The notes beneath the pieces were generated by a model. It searched no databases. It saw only the letters and a program-made list of their open reading frames with translations, and was not told where the DNA came from. Both the position numbers and the translations under genes were made by a program. Positions 43,691 through 51,762 of a stretch of 51,762 nt of DNA are shown piece by piece (position 1 is the first letter of the stretch; each line of letters starts with the position of its first letter). The DNA is taken from positions 313,028-364,789 of the forward strand of contig NZ_KB235939.1 of assembly GCF_000332315.1 (NCBI RefSeq). The letters are read 5' to 3'. Source of the stretch: Prochlorothrix hollandica PCC 9006 = CALU 1027 (GTDB taxonomy: Bacteria; Cyanobacteriota; Cyanobacteriia; Prochlorotrichales; Prochlorotrichaceae).

Positions 43691-44632
43691 ATGATCAAAA
43701 TTGGGCTGCTGATCCTGGGGGGGATCCTGGGGTTGGGGTTGGGGTTGGAACTATTGCTACGCCTGGGGTTGGGCCTGGGGAATCCTCCCCTGTATGTGGC
43801 CGATGAAACCATGGGCTATCGCCTTGCTCCCCACCAGCGCCTGCGCCGTTTTGGTAACCGCATTGACATTAACGGCTACTCCCTGCGCAACGGTCCCATC
43901 GCTCCGCAACCGGATCCCGGTACCCTGCGGTTGCTGCTCTTGGGGGATTCCATTGTTAATGGGGGCTGGTGGACCGATCAGGCCCAGATTCTGTCGGCGC
44001 GGTTAGCCCAGGATCTGGCGACCCACCTTCCCCAACCCCCAGAGGTGCTCAACGCTTCGGCCAATTCCTGGGGTCCCCGCAACCAGTTGGCCTATGTGCA
44101 GCGGTTTGGGCTGTTGGGTGCCCAGGGGTTGGTCTGGGTGCTCAACACAGATGATTTGTTTGGGGGGGAGCCGTCTAGCCTGGGGGTGGGCCGCGATCGC
44201 AACTACCCCGATCGCCGTCCCCCCGCCGCCCTCTGGGAACTGTACCGCCGTTATCTGCGCCCCCTACCCTTGGATCCCCTGTTGCGGGATCGCCCCCCCG
44301 AAACGGGAGATGTGGTGGGGAAAAACCTAGCTGCCCTGACCCAATTGCACCACATGACCCAGACTGCCGGCATTCCCCTGGTGCTGGCCCTGACTCCCCT
44401 GCGGCGGGAACTGGCCCAGGAGTCTGGCTCCCGCCCCTATGAACTGGAGGCCCGCCAGCGCTTGACCCAGTGGGTTGACAGCAGCGGGGTGCCGTTTGTC
44501 GATTTGTTGCCCCGCTTCAATGGGGAACCCGATCCCCTGACCCTCTACCGGGATCACATCCACCTCAGTCCCCAGGGCGATCGCCTCCTCAGTCAGACCC
44601 TGGCCCACCAGGTTGCCCTGATTTTGCCCTGA
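43691..44632 (+). CDS. SGNH/GDSL-family hydrolase, membrane-anchored (313 aa)
   Basis: An N-terminal glycine/leucine-rich helix (MIKIGLLILGGILGLGLGLE) anchors or exports it. The catalytic Ser is in LLLLGDSIVNGG (Ser87). The Asp-His pair is in YRDHIHLSPQGDRL near the C-terminus, as in SGNH esterases/acyl hydrolases. Substrate unknown; envelope acyl groups are plausible. Probably co-transcribed with the next gene, 20 bp downstream. Confidence 0.88.
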   Translation: MIKIGLLILGGILGLGLGLELLLRLGLGLGNPPLYVADETMGYRLAPHQRLRRFGNRIDINGYSLRNGPIAPQPDPGTLRLLLLGDSIVNGGWWTDQAQILSARLAQDLATHLPQPPEVLNASANSWGPRNQLAYVQRFGLLGAQGLVWVLNTDDLFGGEPSSLGVGRDRNYPDRRPPAALWELYRRYLRPLPLDPLLRDRPPETGDVVGKNLAALTQLHHMTQTAGIPLVLALTPLRRELAQESGSRPYELEARQRLTQWVDSSGVPFVDLLPRFNGEPDPLTLYRDHIHLSPQGDRLLSQTLAHQVALILP

Positions 44633-44652
44633 TTTTGCCCTAACTGCCTGCC

Positions 44653-45375
44653 ATGCCCCCCGATTCTCGCCGCCCCGCCCCCTTCAGCCGCCAGACCGCC
44701 TATGGCAGCTTTCGCCTCGATCGGCCCTCTCTCATCGCCCTGGATCGGGCCTTGGCCGATCGCCTGATCCAAGCCCTGCCCCATGGTCGCCTGGGATTCA
44801 GCCTGGACTATAGTCTGTACCACGGCGATGGCGTGGGGGTGGTGGATCGCCCCGAAGCTATTCCCCGGAGGGCTAGGGTCGATCGCCTGACCCTCCGGGT
44901 TCGCATTGTCCAGGATCGTCAGAATATAACGGCTTTGGCTGATTTCCGGCAAGAGGGGCAGGTTTTAGATCAAAAATCTGGATTTCTACGGGACTTTATC
45001 CTGGAATTCCAAACCCGCCAATCCCTGTTTGCCGCCGATGGCATTGATCTCTGGGTGGCGGGGGACGATCGCGCCTTGGTGCAAGACCTGGTGGCCCTGG
45101 TGGATCGCAGCTACCAAGCCCACCTGCGCCTATCTCCCCGAATTAGCCTGCCATCCCTGTTTTGGACCCTCTGGGGTGGGATGGGTGCCCTCTGGCTGGG
45201 GGGCATTGTGGGGCTGAGTGTGGTGCTGTTGCAGGGAGTTTTGGGGCTGGGGGGTGGGGCGATGGTGGGCGGCACGGGGGCACTGTTGGGGTTGGCTTGG
45301 GGGGGATCTAGGGTGTGCGATCGTCTCTATCTCTGGCTCGATCGCCACTATCCCAGCAGCCAGTTCCAGTTCTGA
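44653..45375 (+). CDS. Conserved-looking protein with C-terminal membrane hairpin (240 aa), unknown
   Basis: I do not recognise the family. Residues 1-160 are soluble and rich in Asp and Arg (SFRLDRPSLIALDRALADRL). Residues about 172-216 are two adjacent hydrophobic segments (LFWTLWGGMGALWLGGIVGL; LGLGGGAMVGGTGALLGLAW) that would form a membrane hairpin. It follows the SGNH hydrolase closely on the same strand. Confidence 0.65.
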   Translation: MPPDSRRPAPFSRQTAYGSFRLDRPSLIALDRALADRLIQALPHGRLGFSLDYSLYHGDGVGVVDRPEAIPRRARVDRLTLRVRIVQDRQNITALADFRQEGQVLDQKSGFLRDFILEFQTRQSLFAADGIDLWVAGDDRALVQDLVALVDRSYQAHLRLSPRISLPSLFWTLWGGMGALWLGGIVGLSVVLLQGVLGLGGGAMVGGTGALLGLAWGGSRVCDRLYLWLDRHYPSSQFQF

Positions 45376-45606
45376 CCCTTAAGGGATTCCGGGAGATCTC
45401 AGAAATTTGCGGAAATTCGCTATGATAAGCATCGGTTCCCGTGATCAGCCCCAACCATGGCCCTTCGGTCCGCCTGGGCGATCGTGAACCGCCAAACACC
45501 CAGAGACGGGAAGCGGACAACTCTGATGCAGGGTTGGGTGCCGTGGTCCAGTTCAGAAACAGGAACCCTAAGCTCTCTCGGATCGTCCGTCTGGTGTAGT
45601 TCCCTG

Positions 45607-45692
45607 CTCGATCGTGATTCTCTCGATCGTGATTCTCTCGATCGTAATTCCCTCGATCGTGACTTCCTCGATCGTAACTCCCTCGATCGTGA
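45607..45692. repeat. 15-bp tandem repeat (ctcgatcgtgattct type)
   Basis: About six units, upstream of lepB. The 45376-45776 gap has no gene; it holds this repeat and the lepB leader. Confidence 0.9.
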
Positions 45693-45776
45693 CTGACTTG
45701 GCTATTGCTGACCCGCTTTTGGCATCGGCATTCTCCATCCCCTACCCCCTTTGCATTGTTGAGGACATCTGTTGCT

Positions 45777-46394
45777 ATGCCTGCTGAGCAGGAAAATCCT
45801 TGGGTTGAAGGCATCAAAACCATTGGCCTCAGTGCTATTTTGGCCTTTGGTATCCGCACCTTTGTGGCGGAGGCCCGTTATATTCCTTCCAGTTCCATGC
45901 TGCCGACTTTGCAGATTAACGATCGCCTCATTGTAGACAAAGTCACCTACTACCTGAGCGAACCCCAGCGGGGCGATATTGTGGTGTTTAACCCCACCGA
46001 TGCCCTCTTGGCCCAAAATTTCCGCGATGCGTTCATCAAGCGCATCATTGGTCTACCAGGGGACACTGTGGAGGTCTATGATGGCCAGGTCTGGGTCAAT
46101 GGTCAAGTCATTGCTGAAAACTACATTCAGGATCAGCCAGACTATATCTATGGCCCGGAAACCGTGCCTGAGGGTCATTATCTGGTGCTAGGGGATAATC
46201 GCAACAATAGCTATGACGGCCATAGCTGGGGGTTTGTCCCCCGCGATCGCATCATTGGCCGTGCTACGGTGCGCTTCTGGCCCCTGGGTCGCATGGGGGG
46301 CATTGGTCACCCCACCTATAGTTTACCCGAACTACCCGAACTGCCCGAAGCCCCGGATCCCAATGGGGCAACCCTGGAACCGGCCACACCTTAA
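45777..46394 (+). CDS. Signal peptidase I (LepB, 205 aa)
   Basis: Removes signal peptides from exported pre-proteins at the outer face of the membrane. An N-terminal membrane segment (IKTIGLSAILAFGIRTFV) is followed by the catalytic Ser in PSSSMLPT (Ser40) and Lys in FIKRIIGLPGD (Lys88). Box E is VLGDNRNNSYDGHSWG. I take the ATG at 45777; an upstream ATG-like extension is out of family. The C-terminus has a short LPELPE repeat. Confidence 0.96.
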   Translation: MPAEQENPWVEGIKTIGLSAILAFGIRTFVAEARYIPSSSMLPTLQINDRLIVDKVTYYLSEPQRGDIVVFNPTDALLAQNFRDAFIKRIIGLPGDTVEVYDGQVWVNGQVIAENYIQDQPDYIYGPETVPEGHYLVLGDNRNNSYDGHSWGFVPRDRIIGRATVRFWPLGRMGGIGHPTYSLPELPELPEAPDPNGATLEPATP

Positions 46395-46425
46395 CCCCTA
46401 ACCCCCACCCCGGTTGCTACCCCCG

Positions 46426-46467
46426 ACGGCAATTCCCATCTCGCCCTGGCGTTAAGGGGATTGCCGT
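46426..46467. terminator. Hairpin between convergent lepB and nuclease genes
   Basis: A 12-bp stem with one mismatch (acggcaattccc at 46426-46437 with ggggattgccgt at 46456-46467). It overlaps the end of the minus-strand gene. No T-run on either side, so terminator activity is uncertain. Confidence 0.4.
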
Positions 46468-47162
46468 TGTTGGCGTTGACGAAATTCCGTGGGGGTTTCC
46501 CGCAGGGGGTAATCCGGATCCCACAGCCCCACGGCCCGCAGGCGAGCGGTTTCCTGGCTACGCTGGAGGATTAAGCGATGGCGCAGATTGGGAAACTGGG
46601 GCTGGGCCAGACCATGGCCTGCGGTGACGATCGCCCCATTGATCAACGTGGAACCCCGCCAAACATAGGCCCACTGGCGATCGTCCCCCGCCTCGTCCCG
46701 TTGCACATCCCACTCCAGGGTCAAGGTCTGCCCCTCCACTGCTCCCCGCAACCAGCGCTGGGCTGCGTCCCCCCAAGGTTCCTGTTCCCACTCGGGCACT
46801 TCCACCCCAATCAACCGCACCTGCTGGATCTGGGGCTGATCCCCCACCAAGGGCAGCACCTCCACGGTATCGCCGCTAATGACCCGTTGACCATACACCG
46901 CCAGGGTCTCTCCTGGGTCGATCGAGGGGGCGGGCTGGCACTGGGTCAGCCCCAAGGCCACCACCCCTAATCCCACCACCCAGCCCCAACGCCACCCGGG
47001 CGATCGGCCCCACCCCACTGCCCTGGGAACCTGGTCAAACCCTGGCCCGATCGCCCCCAGGCTGTGCCAAACGTTAGGCCAACAAAATCTAGGCCAACAA
47101 AATCTAGGCCAACAAAATCTAGGCCAACACTCCGGTTTAAACCTAGTAAAAGGGAGAACCAT
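46452..47162 (-). CDS. Thermonuclease-like (SNase) protein with membrane segment
   Basis: SNase-fold domain from about residue 85 of the ATG at 47162: RVISGDTVEVLPLV, VRLIGVEVPEWEQEPWG, ETLTLEWDV-type strand and the NGAIVTAGHGLA end. Of the classic catalytic residues, the Asp region (GDTVEV) and a later Glu are visible. Before it lies a hydrophobic segment (WVVGLGVVALGLTQCQ) that could be an anchor. The first 35 residues contain four CWPRF-type repeats translated from a 15-bp tandem array, so the true start may be further in. Confidence 0.75.
   Translation of the reverse strand: MVLPFTRFKPECWPRFCWPRFCWPRFCWPNVWHSLGAIGPGFDQVPRAVGWGRSPGWRWGWVVGLGVVALGLTQCQPAPSIDPGETLAVYGQRVISGDTVEVLPLVGDQPQIQQVRLIGVEVPEWEQEPWGDAAQRWLRGAVEGQTLTLEWDVQRDEAGDDRQWAYVWRGSTLINGAIVTAGHGLAQPQFPNLRHRLILQRSQETARLRAVGLWDPDYPLRETPTEFRQRQQRQSP
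47078..47131. repeat. 15-bp tandem repeat encoding CWPRF units
   Basis: Three and a half units of ccaacaaaatctagg, in frame with the nuclease-like gene if translation starts at 47162. A further two-unit 15-bp repeat (atagttgtatgggcg) lies at 47162-47191. Confidence 0.9.
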
Positions 47163-47229
47163 AGTTGTATGGGCGATAGTTGTATGGGCGGCAGAGAATA
47201 GCGAATAACAGAAAGAATAGCGAATAAGT

Positions 47230-47330
47230 ACAGCAGTCCTAAATGGGTCGTGTGGTGTGCCCCCTCCGGGGGCACACCACACCAAGGGTTTCAGCCGTCG
47301 CGATCCTTACAACTGATTTGGGATTGCTGT
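47230..47330. repeat. Repeat family A, copy 4
   Basis: Full length, in the opposite orientation to copies 1-3. It lies upstream of the nuclease-like gene. The remaining gap to 47445 holds only a short tagggtgtgttaggcgtagc-type repeat. Confidence 0.85.
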
Positions 47331-47445
47331 AGAACAGGAAAAATAAACGCAGCTTGTAGGGTGTGTTAGGCGTAGCCGTAACGCATTTGGGTATGGAGCA
47401 ATAGTTCCCGTAACCTTGTCCTTACCGCCTCCCAGTCCTGGAACC

Positions 47446-48021
47446 TTAAGCCAGGGACGAGAGATTAGCGCTGCGAAGATAGGCTTGCACTACCTGTAAC
47501 TGGTCTGCTGTGGGGGCCGAGGCGGGATAGACCTGCTTCAAGAGTTGCAACGCTTCCCACACTGCCAAGCCTTTATATCGGCACAGATAGGCTAAACAAA
47601 CCGTGGGCGATCGCTCCAACCCCGCCAAACAATGGACATAGACCCGCTGCCCGCGCTCCAGGTGGTCCGCCACGGTGGCAACCGCCGCCGCCAGCAGATC
47701 TAGGGTCAGTTCCTGCTGATGTCGTTGATCCGGCAAGGTTTGCTGAATTTGCTCAAAATCCGTCAAAAGAGCGGGGGGAAACGATCCTTCCTTAGGGCTA
47801 CAGAGGGACACAATCACCTGGATATTTTGACCGAGGAGCAGGGGAATATCGCTGCTCTGGGGTAAACGGCCCACCGCCAGGGACTGGGGAATGACCCAAG
47901 CCATGGCAGGGTCACGGGATCTATTAGTGGATCCATTAGTGTCTGCCGCTGCTGGCCTTGAGGTGATCTGCTGGCGCAGGCTGCGGACTATTTTCTGGAA
48001 AAAACCCTGGATTTGATTCAC
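47446..48021 (-). CDS. Dual-specificity protein phosphatase (191 aa)
   Basis: Cys-based phosphatase signature HCLAGLERS at 130-138 (Cys131, Arg137) after VYV, with an upstream IVSLCSPKEG region in place of the general acid loop. No signal peptide, so cytoplasmic. The substrate is unknown. Monocistronic. Confidence 0.9.
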   Translation of the reverse strand: MNQIQGFFQKIVRSLRQQITSRPAAADTNGSTNRSRDPAMAWVIPQSLAVGRLPQSSDIPLLLGQNIQVIVSLCSPKEGSFPPALLTDFEQIQQTLPDQRHQQELTLDLLAAAVATVADHLERGQRVYVHCLAGLERSPTVCLAYLCRYKGLAVWEALQLLKQVYPASAPTADQLQVVQAYLRSANLSSLA

Positions 48022-48502
48022 GGTACTGCTACAAGGAAGGCTGAAGGAATAAAGACGACTGAAGCAACACCCATGGATCCATCCGCCCAGCGAGGGGTTA
48101 CCGTTGCCCTAGGCAAGGGTCTGACGGAGTTTGGGCCTAATCTATAGGATCAGCAAATACGGACATCAAACATAGATTTACCGATACGATGAACCGATGC
48201 GATGAACCGATGCGATGAATCCATGGAAAGGCCCATTGATGTGCCTATCTTAGCTGATTTCCCCTGATTTATGACCAGTCTCCAGAAGAGATCGGTAAAA
48301 GCGCACAGTAGACTAGGGATCAAACCTGTCTGGGGAATCTGTCTCGGCAAAATAAATGTAGGATCACCCCTGGTAGATCCTGGGGGGCAGACCCCAGTCT
48401 AGTTTTAAGCCTTAGACGGGAGAACCACACAACCCACCGCCCCTCGCTCACCGGGAACGGGATGCTTACAATCAAGTCTATGTAGTTTACAGATGGCTTA
48501 CC

Positions 48503-48573
48503 GCTGAAAGCGGGACAAGATTAACAGAACAGTGGGGCGCTCCGCGCCCCACTGTCCCGGCTTAAGTTGATAC
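48503..48573. repeat. Repeat family E, copy 3
   Basis: The best-formed copy: cttaccgctgaaagcgggac ... gtcccggcttaag with a central ggggcgctccgcgcccc hairpin. Confidence 0.8.
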
Positions 48574-48790
48574 CCTTACAGATCGTGTTCAGGTTTATGT
48601 CGTTTTTATGTCGTTTACCGAGGTTCTCCTAGCCATCTCATTGGAGTATAGACCTGTCCCACCCATCGGATCAGCACCGGGTCATACAACTGGCCCATGC
48701 AGCCCAGGGGACCACCTCCGTCGCCATGGGAGTTCCCCCTAGGGTTTGAAATCGGTTTAATATTGACTCTGAGATGCTTTTTGCGCCCTT

Positions 48791-48891
48791 ACAGCAGTCC
48801 GAAATGGGTCGTGTGGTGTGCCCCCGGAGGGGGCACACCACACCAAGGGTTTCAGCCATCAAGATGCCTACAACTGATTTAGGGTTGCTGT
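48791..48891. repeat. Repeat family A, copy 5
   Basis: Full length, same orientation as copy 4, and close upstream of the polysaccharide export gene. Confidence 0.85.
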
Positions 48892-48959
48892 ATTGCTACT
48901 CTAGTCCTGCTTAATTCCTGCTTTGTTCTTACCCCACCTTTGCCCTGATTTTTTGTCCT

Positions 48960-50567
48960 ATGAAATCCTTTAATTCTCATCGTCTCCCGTCCTCCTCTGT
49001 TGGGATCAGCCCTAGAAGCCGTTGGCGGTCTTTGGTGGTGTGGGGGCTGCCGGTGATGCTGTGGAGTGGTGGTATGGAGGCAGGGCTAGCCCAGGGAGGG
49101 GCGGTGAACCTGGCCTCTCCAGCCCAGAGCAGTACCCTCGTCGATGCTCCGGTTGATGCTCCGGTTGATGCTCCGGTTGGCGCTCCGGTTGGTGCTCCGA
49201 TCGATCTACTGGCCCAAACCCCCCCCCTGCCCAGTCCTGAAATTAACCGTGGCCTACCCAGCCTACGCTCCTTTGACCTCTCCGATCCCAGTTTTAGCCT
49301 CAATGGGCCGTCCAGTTCTTCCCTCCAGGGCCAACTGCCGGACACCTATCTGCTGGGGGCGGGCGATCGGGTTTATATCGATATTTTTGATGTGCCGGAA
49401 TATAGCAAGGAATATACCGTCCTCAGCGATGGCAGCATTGTTTTACCCCAGGGAGGGGGAGTGGCGGTGGCGGGGCTGACCCTGAAGCAGGCGGAACAAA
49501 CCATCGCCCAGCAGTTACGGTTGATTGTGCGCCGTCCCCTGGTGACCTTAAGTCTGACGGAAGCCCGTCCCCTCCAACTCACCGTCGCTGGGGAAGTGAA
49601 ACGTCCGGGGGTATACACCTCAGAGAACCCTGTGGTCAGCCTCACCCAAATCCTAGAAGGAGCGGGGGGGGTGACAGCGGGGGCGGATATTCGCCAAGTG
49701 TCCATTCAGCGCCGTTTGCCCAAGGGCCAAGGGGGAACCCAGACCCTCCAGGCCGATCTGTGGCAGCTTTTGAATGCGGGTGACACCAGCCAAAACCTGA
49801 TGCTCCAGGATGGGGATGTGGTGATGATCCCAGCGACGGAAACCGTGGATTTACAGGCAGCGCGGCGACTAGCCAGTGCCACCTTCGCCAGCCAGTCCGA
49901 CGAACCCATTGCCATTGCTGTGTTGGGGCAAGTTCAGCGCCCTGGTTCCCATCTGCTGGACGGGGAGATCCAGACGGTGTCAGCGGCCATTGACCAGGCC
50001 GGGGGCATCACCCAATCCGCCAATGTGCGCCAAATTGAAGTGCGACGCACCACTAACCAAGGGCAAACCCAAATCATCCCCATTGACTTTTGGAAGTTAC
50101 TCCAGGAAGGGGATCTCGCCCAGGACTTACCGTTGCAGACCGGGGATGCCGTGGTGGTGCCCCAAGGGGCTATGGGCGGGTCAGATTACAGCACCCTAGC
50201 TATTTCCACCGTTGCCCCCGATAAGATTCCCGTTAATTTAGTCGGGGAGGTCAAAGCCCCCGGCACCCTGCAAGTTCCCCCCAATACCCCTCTGATCCAG
50301 ACGATTCTGGCGGCAGGGGGCTTTAGTGACAGTGCCAGCAAGGGATCGGTGCAACTGGTTCGTTTGAATCCCGATGGTACAGTCACCCAACGCACCATTG
50401 CCGTGGATCTATCGCGGGGGCTGGATGGGGAGGATAACCCCTTGGTGCAGCCCAATGACACGATTATTGTGTCGCGATCGGGCCTAGGCAACTTTCAGAA
50501 TGCCCTGCGGGGAATTTTGTCCCCCATTACGGGGGTGTTCAGTATCTTCCGCCTTCTGGGGCTATAG
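48960..50567 (+). CDS. Polysaccharide export protein (Wza-like, SLBB domains; 535 aa)
   Basis: Outer-membrane/periplasmic export component for exopolysaccharide. A signal peptide (about 1-46) is followed by a linker containing four or five DAPV/GAPV repeats from a 12-bp DNA array. The Poly_export domain (YLLGAGDRVYIDIFDVPEYS) begins near residue 130, followed by three SLBB-type repeats (GEVKRPGVYT; GQVQRPGSHLL; GEVKAPGTLQV), each with a PNDTI/QDGDVVMIP-type ending. No Wzc or glycosyltransferase gene lies next to it. Confidence 0.94.
   Translation: MKSFNSHRLPSSSVGISPRSRWRSLVVWGLPVMLWSGGMEAGLAQGGAVNLASPAQSSTLVDAPVDAPVDAPVGAPVGAPIDLLAQTPPLPSPEINRGLPSLRSFDLSDPSFSLNGPSSSSLQGQLPDTYLLGAGDRVYIDIFDVPEYSKEYTVLSDGSIVLPQGGGVAVAGLTLKQAEQTIAQQLRLIVRRPLVTLSLTEARPLQLTVAGEVKRPGVYTSENPVVSLTQILEGAGGVTAGADIRQVSIQRRLPKGQGGTQTLQADLWQLLNAGDTSQNLMLQDGDVVMIPATETVDLQAARRLASATFASQSDEPIAIAVLGQVQRPGSHLLDGEIQTVSAAIDQAGGITQSANVRQIEVRRTTNQGQTQIIPIDFWKLLQEGDLAQDLPLQTGDAVVVPQGAMGGSDYSTLAISTVAPDKIPVNLVGEVKAPGTLQVPPNTPLIQTILAAGGFSDSASKGSVQLVRLNPDGTVTQRTIAVDLSRGLDGEDNPLVQPNDTIIVSRSGLGNFQNALRGILSPITGVFSIFRLLGL
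49138..49204. repeat. 12-bp tandem repeat in the export protein gene
   Basis: Five units of gatgctccggtt encode DAPV/GAPV after the signal peptide. Confidence 0.9.
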
Positions 50568-50604
50568 GTGGATAGTCGGGCTAGTTTCCCGCCCTAGGTT
50601 GATA

Positions 50605-51312
50605 CTACAACTCCCGAACGGTGGGTTGCCCTTCGATGACTTCACCCACCAGAATGACATCGGCAACGTTGACGAATAGGCCATTTTCCAGCACACCGGG
50701 CAGATTATTGAGAGTTTTCTCTAGTTCTCCTGGGTTTTCGATGCGATCGAACTTCACATCCACCACCAGATTGCCCTGATCCGTCACCACGGGACCCGCT
50801 TTTTTGACCCCCATGCGCAGCTCCGGTTTACCCCCCAAGGCTTCAATGGCCTTCATCACAGGTGTCACCGCCATGGGTAGCACCTCCACGGGCAACAGGA
50901 AGGTGGAACCCAGGCTATCCACGAGCTTGCCACTATCCACCACCACAATGAATTGAGCCGCCAGGGAATCCACGATTTTTTCCTGGGTATGGGCCGCACC
51001 GCCCCCTTTAATCAGGTTTTTCTGGGGATCCACTTCATCGGCCCCATCAATGGCGATATCGATGTGATCGACTTCATCGAGGGTGGTGAGGGGAATGCCA
51101 TATTTTTTGGCCAAAACCCTGGCTTGGAAAGAGGTGGGGATGCCTTTAATGTTTTGTAATTCCCCCGACTTTAGCCGTGCGCCAATAAATTGGATGGCAT
51201 AGGCCGTGGTGGAACCGGTGCCCAAGCCCACAATGGTATTGGACTGGACGCGCTGGGCAGCGGCGCGACCGACTTCCTGTTTCATAATCGTGATGGCATC
51301 GGTGTCGCTCAT
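50605..51312 (-). CDS. Ribose-5-phosphate isomerase A
   Basis: Interconverts ribose-5-phosphate and ribulose-5-phosphate in the pentose phosphate and Calvin cycles. Motifs: [36 protein letters not shown] (substrate and catalytic region) and the [17 protein letters not shown] strand. Length (235 aa) is standard. Convergent with the export protein gene. Confidence 0.97.
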   Translation of the reverse strand: MSDTDAITIMKQEVGRAAAQRVQSNTIVGLGTGSTTAYAIQFIGARLKSGELQNIKGIPTSFQARVLAKKYGIPLTTLDEVDHIDIAIDGADEVDPQKNLIKGGGAAHTQEKIVDSLAAQFIVVVDSGKLVDSLGSTFLLPVEVLPMAVTPVMKAIEALGGKPELRMGVKKAGPVVTDQGNLVVDVKFDRIENPGELEKTLNNLPGVLENGLFVNVADVILVGEVIEGQPTVREL

Positions 51313-51391
51313 GGCGGTTTTGCTCCCAATAGATAGACGATCGCAGCGGAATCCCCCCGAATCAGAACCGATTCAAGGAACCGTCCCCTAG

Positions 51392-51433
51392 TATACCGGC
51401 TCAGGTATACCGGCTCAGGTATACCGGCTCAGG
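51392..51433. repeat. 14-bp tandem repeat upstream of rpiA
   Basis: Three units of tataccggctcagg. A second array, two units of ctgatctgtggcattcg (17 bp), lies at 51540-51579. Otherwise 51313-51762 has no supportable gene. Confidence 0.9.
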
Positions 51434-51621
51434 GGGGTGCGGACTGGAGGACTCTTCCCTGCTCTGAACTGGGATCGGGGAGCCGGGACTACTCCCTGGG
51501 GTTCTACGGGCGATCGGGGCACTGTCCGCCCAATCTAGTCTGATCTGTGGCATTCGCTGATCTGTGGCATTCGCTGATCGGGGGGAGTGTCCCTGGGTTT
51601 GGGCTAATGGGTCTTTTATAG

Positions 51622-51686
51622 CCCACATTCAGCAGGTTTCTAAGATAAACAGAAAATTAAGGGAACCCAGAGCCAGAGGGGGATAG
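51622..51686. repeat. Inverted repeat matching the left end of the window
   Basis: Exact reverse complement of 1-65. Here it is flanked by another 76 bp to the window end, in which I see no gene. Confidence 0.85.
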
Positions 51687-51762
51687 AGCAAGATCAAGGG
51701 GATAGAGCTGTTCCTCCCTTGAGAGAGCAGGATGCTCAACTCAAGCAATAGTATTTTTGACA

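Larger units (their letters stand above)
48022..48959. other. Intergenic region with repeats, no gene
   Basis: It contains a two-unit 13-bp tandem repeat (cgatgaaccgatg, 48187-48223), family E copy 3 (48503-48573) and family A copy 5 (48791-48891). Short ORFs exist but run through these repeats and lack family features. Confidence 0.7.

Noticed and set aside
45308-45859. 183-aa minus-strand ORF
   Set aside because: Made largely of translated tandem repeat (DRGSYDRGS-type) and antisense of lepB.
48400-48480. Possible tRNA near the family E repeat
   Set aside because: No cloverleaf pairing or T-loop motif could be built.
51401-51628. 75-aa minus-strand ORF upstream of rpiA
   Set aside because: Runs through two tandem-repeat arrays; no recognisable pattern.

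Overview
The window is cyanobacterial chromosome. The chromosomal genes are GC-rich and full of the octamer GCGATCGC (HIP1). They include phytochrome-like GAF kinases, a fused PutA, urease maturation genes and a Wza-type polysaccharide export protein, all typical of cyanobacteria. I do not assign a genus. No rRNA, CRISPR array or intact tRNA was seen.

Layout. 0-13.7 kb: a 5'-damaged tRNA methyltransferase gene (trm1), a secreted protein of unknown function, a hybrid histidine kinase overlapping a response-regulator adenylate cyclase, a Gfo/Idh/MocA oxidoreductase, a small conserved protein, an IS200/IS605 relic and putA. 14.0-18.1 kb: a lower-GC three-gene island with a type I-like DNA methylase carrying an N-terminal nuclease-like domain, a specificity subunit and a PIN-domain protein. 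18.2-22.6 kb: ureF, ureE and two sensor kinases, all on the minus strand. 42.5-51.3 kb: intI, an SGNH hydrolase, signal peptidase I, a nuclease-like protein, a dual-specificity phosphatase, a polysaccharide export protein and rpiA.

The centre (about 23.0-43.5 kb) is a chromosomal integron. An intact integron integrase (42547-43527, plus strand) faces away from a cassette array of about 19 kb whose genes all lie on the minus strand. A Pc-like promoter (TTGGCA, 17 nt, TATATT) and an attI-like junction (G|TTATAC) separate intI from the array. Nine cassette units can be delimited by G|TTRRRY-type junctions, and three carry recognisable attC sites. Contents from attI outward: an ORF-less cassette; an 8.56 kb six-gene cassette; an ORF-less unit; a DUF433/DUF5615 pair; a HEPN-like protein plus a large double-P-loop ATPase; a second DUF433/DUF5615 pair; an ORF-less near-copy of the first cassette; a DUF4160/DUF2442 pair; a Fic protein; then distal small genes.

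The six-gene cassette is the most striking object. It encodes a vWA protein, an Hsp70-like ATPase, a coiled-coil protein with a GrpE-head-like region and an SH3-like C-terminus, a radical SAM activase-like protein, a second coiled-coil protein and a ClpB-type AAA+ ATPase with a degenerate N-terminal half. It reads as an alternative chaperone/disaggregase machine, moved as one integron cassette and ending in a good attC. A role in defence or stress is inference from the context.

Second, the array holds at least six copies of a module of about 115-150 bp that resembles the resident Pc-attI region. Each copy keeps a TTGACA-17-TACCTT promoter-like pair, and five of them end exactly at a cassette junction. 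Most are coupled to a palindromic MITE-like element of about 133 bp. Promoter-attI units therefore appear to have been dispersed through the array, which could give distal cassettes their own promoters. The rest of the window is rich in small palindromic repeats (families A, B and E) and in 12-17 bp tandem repeats at gene ends.
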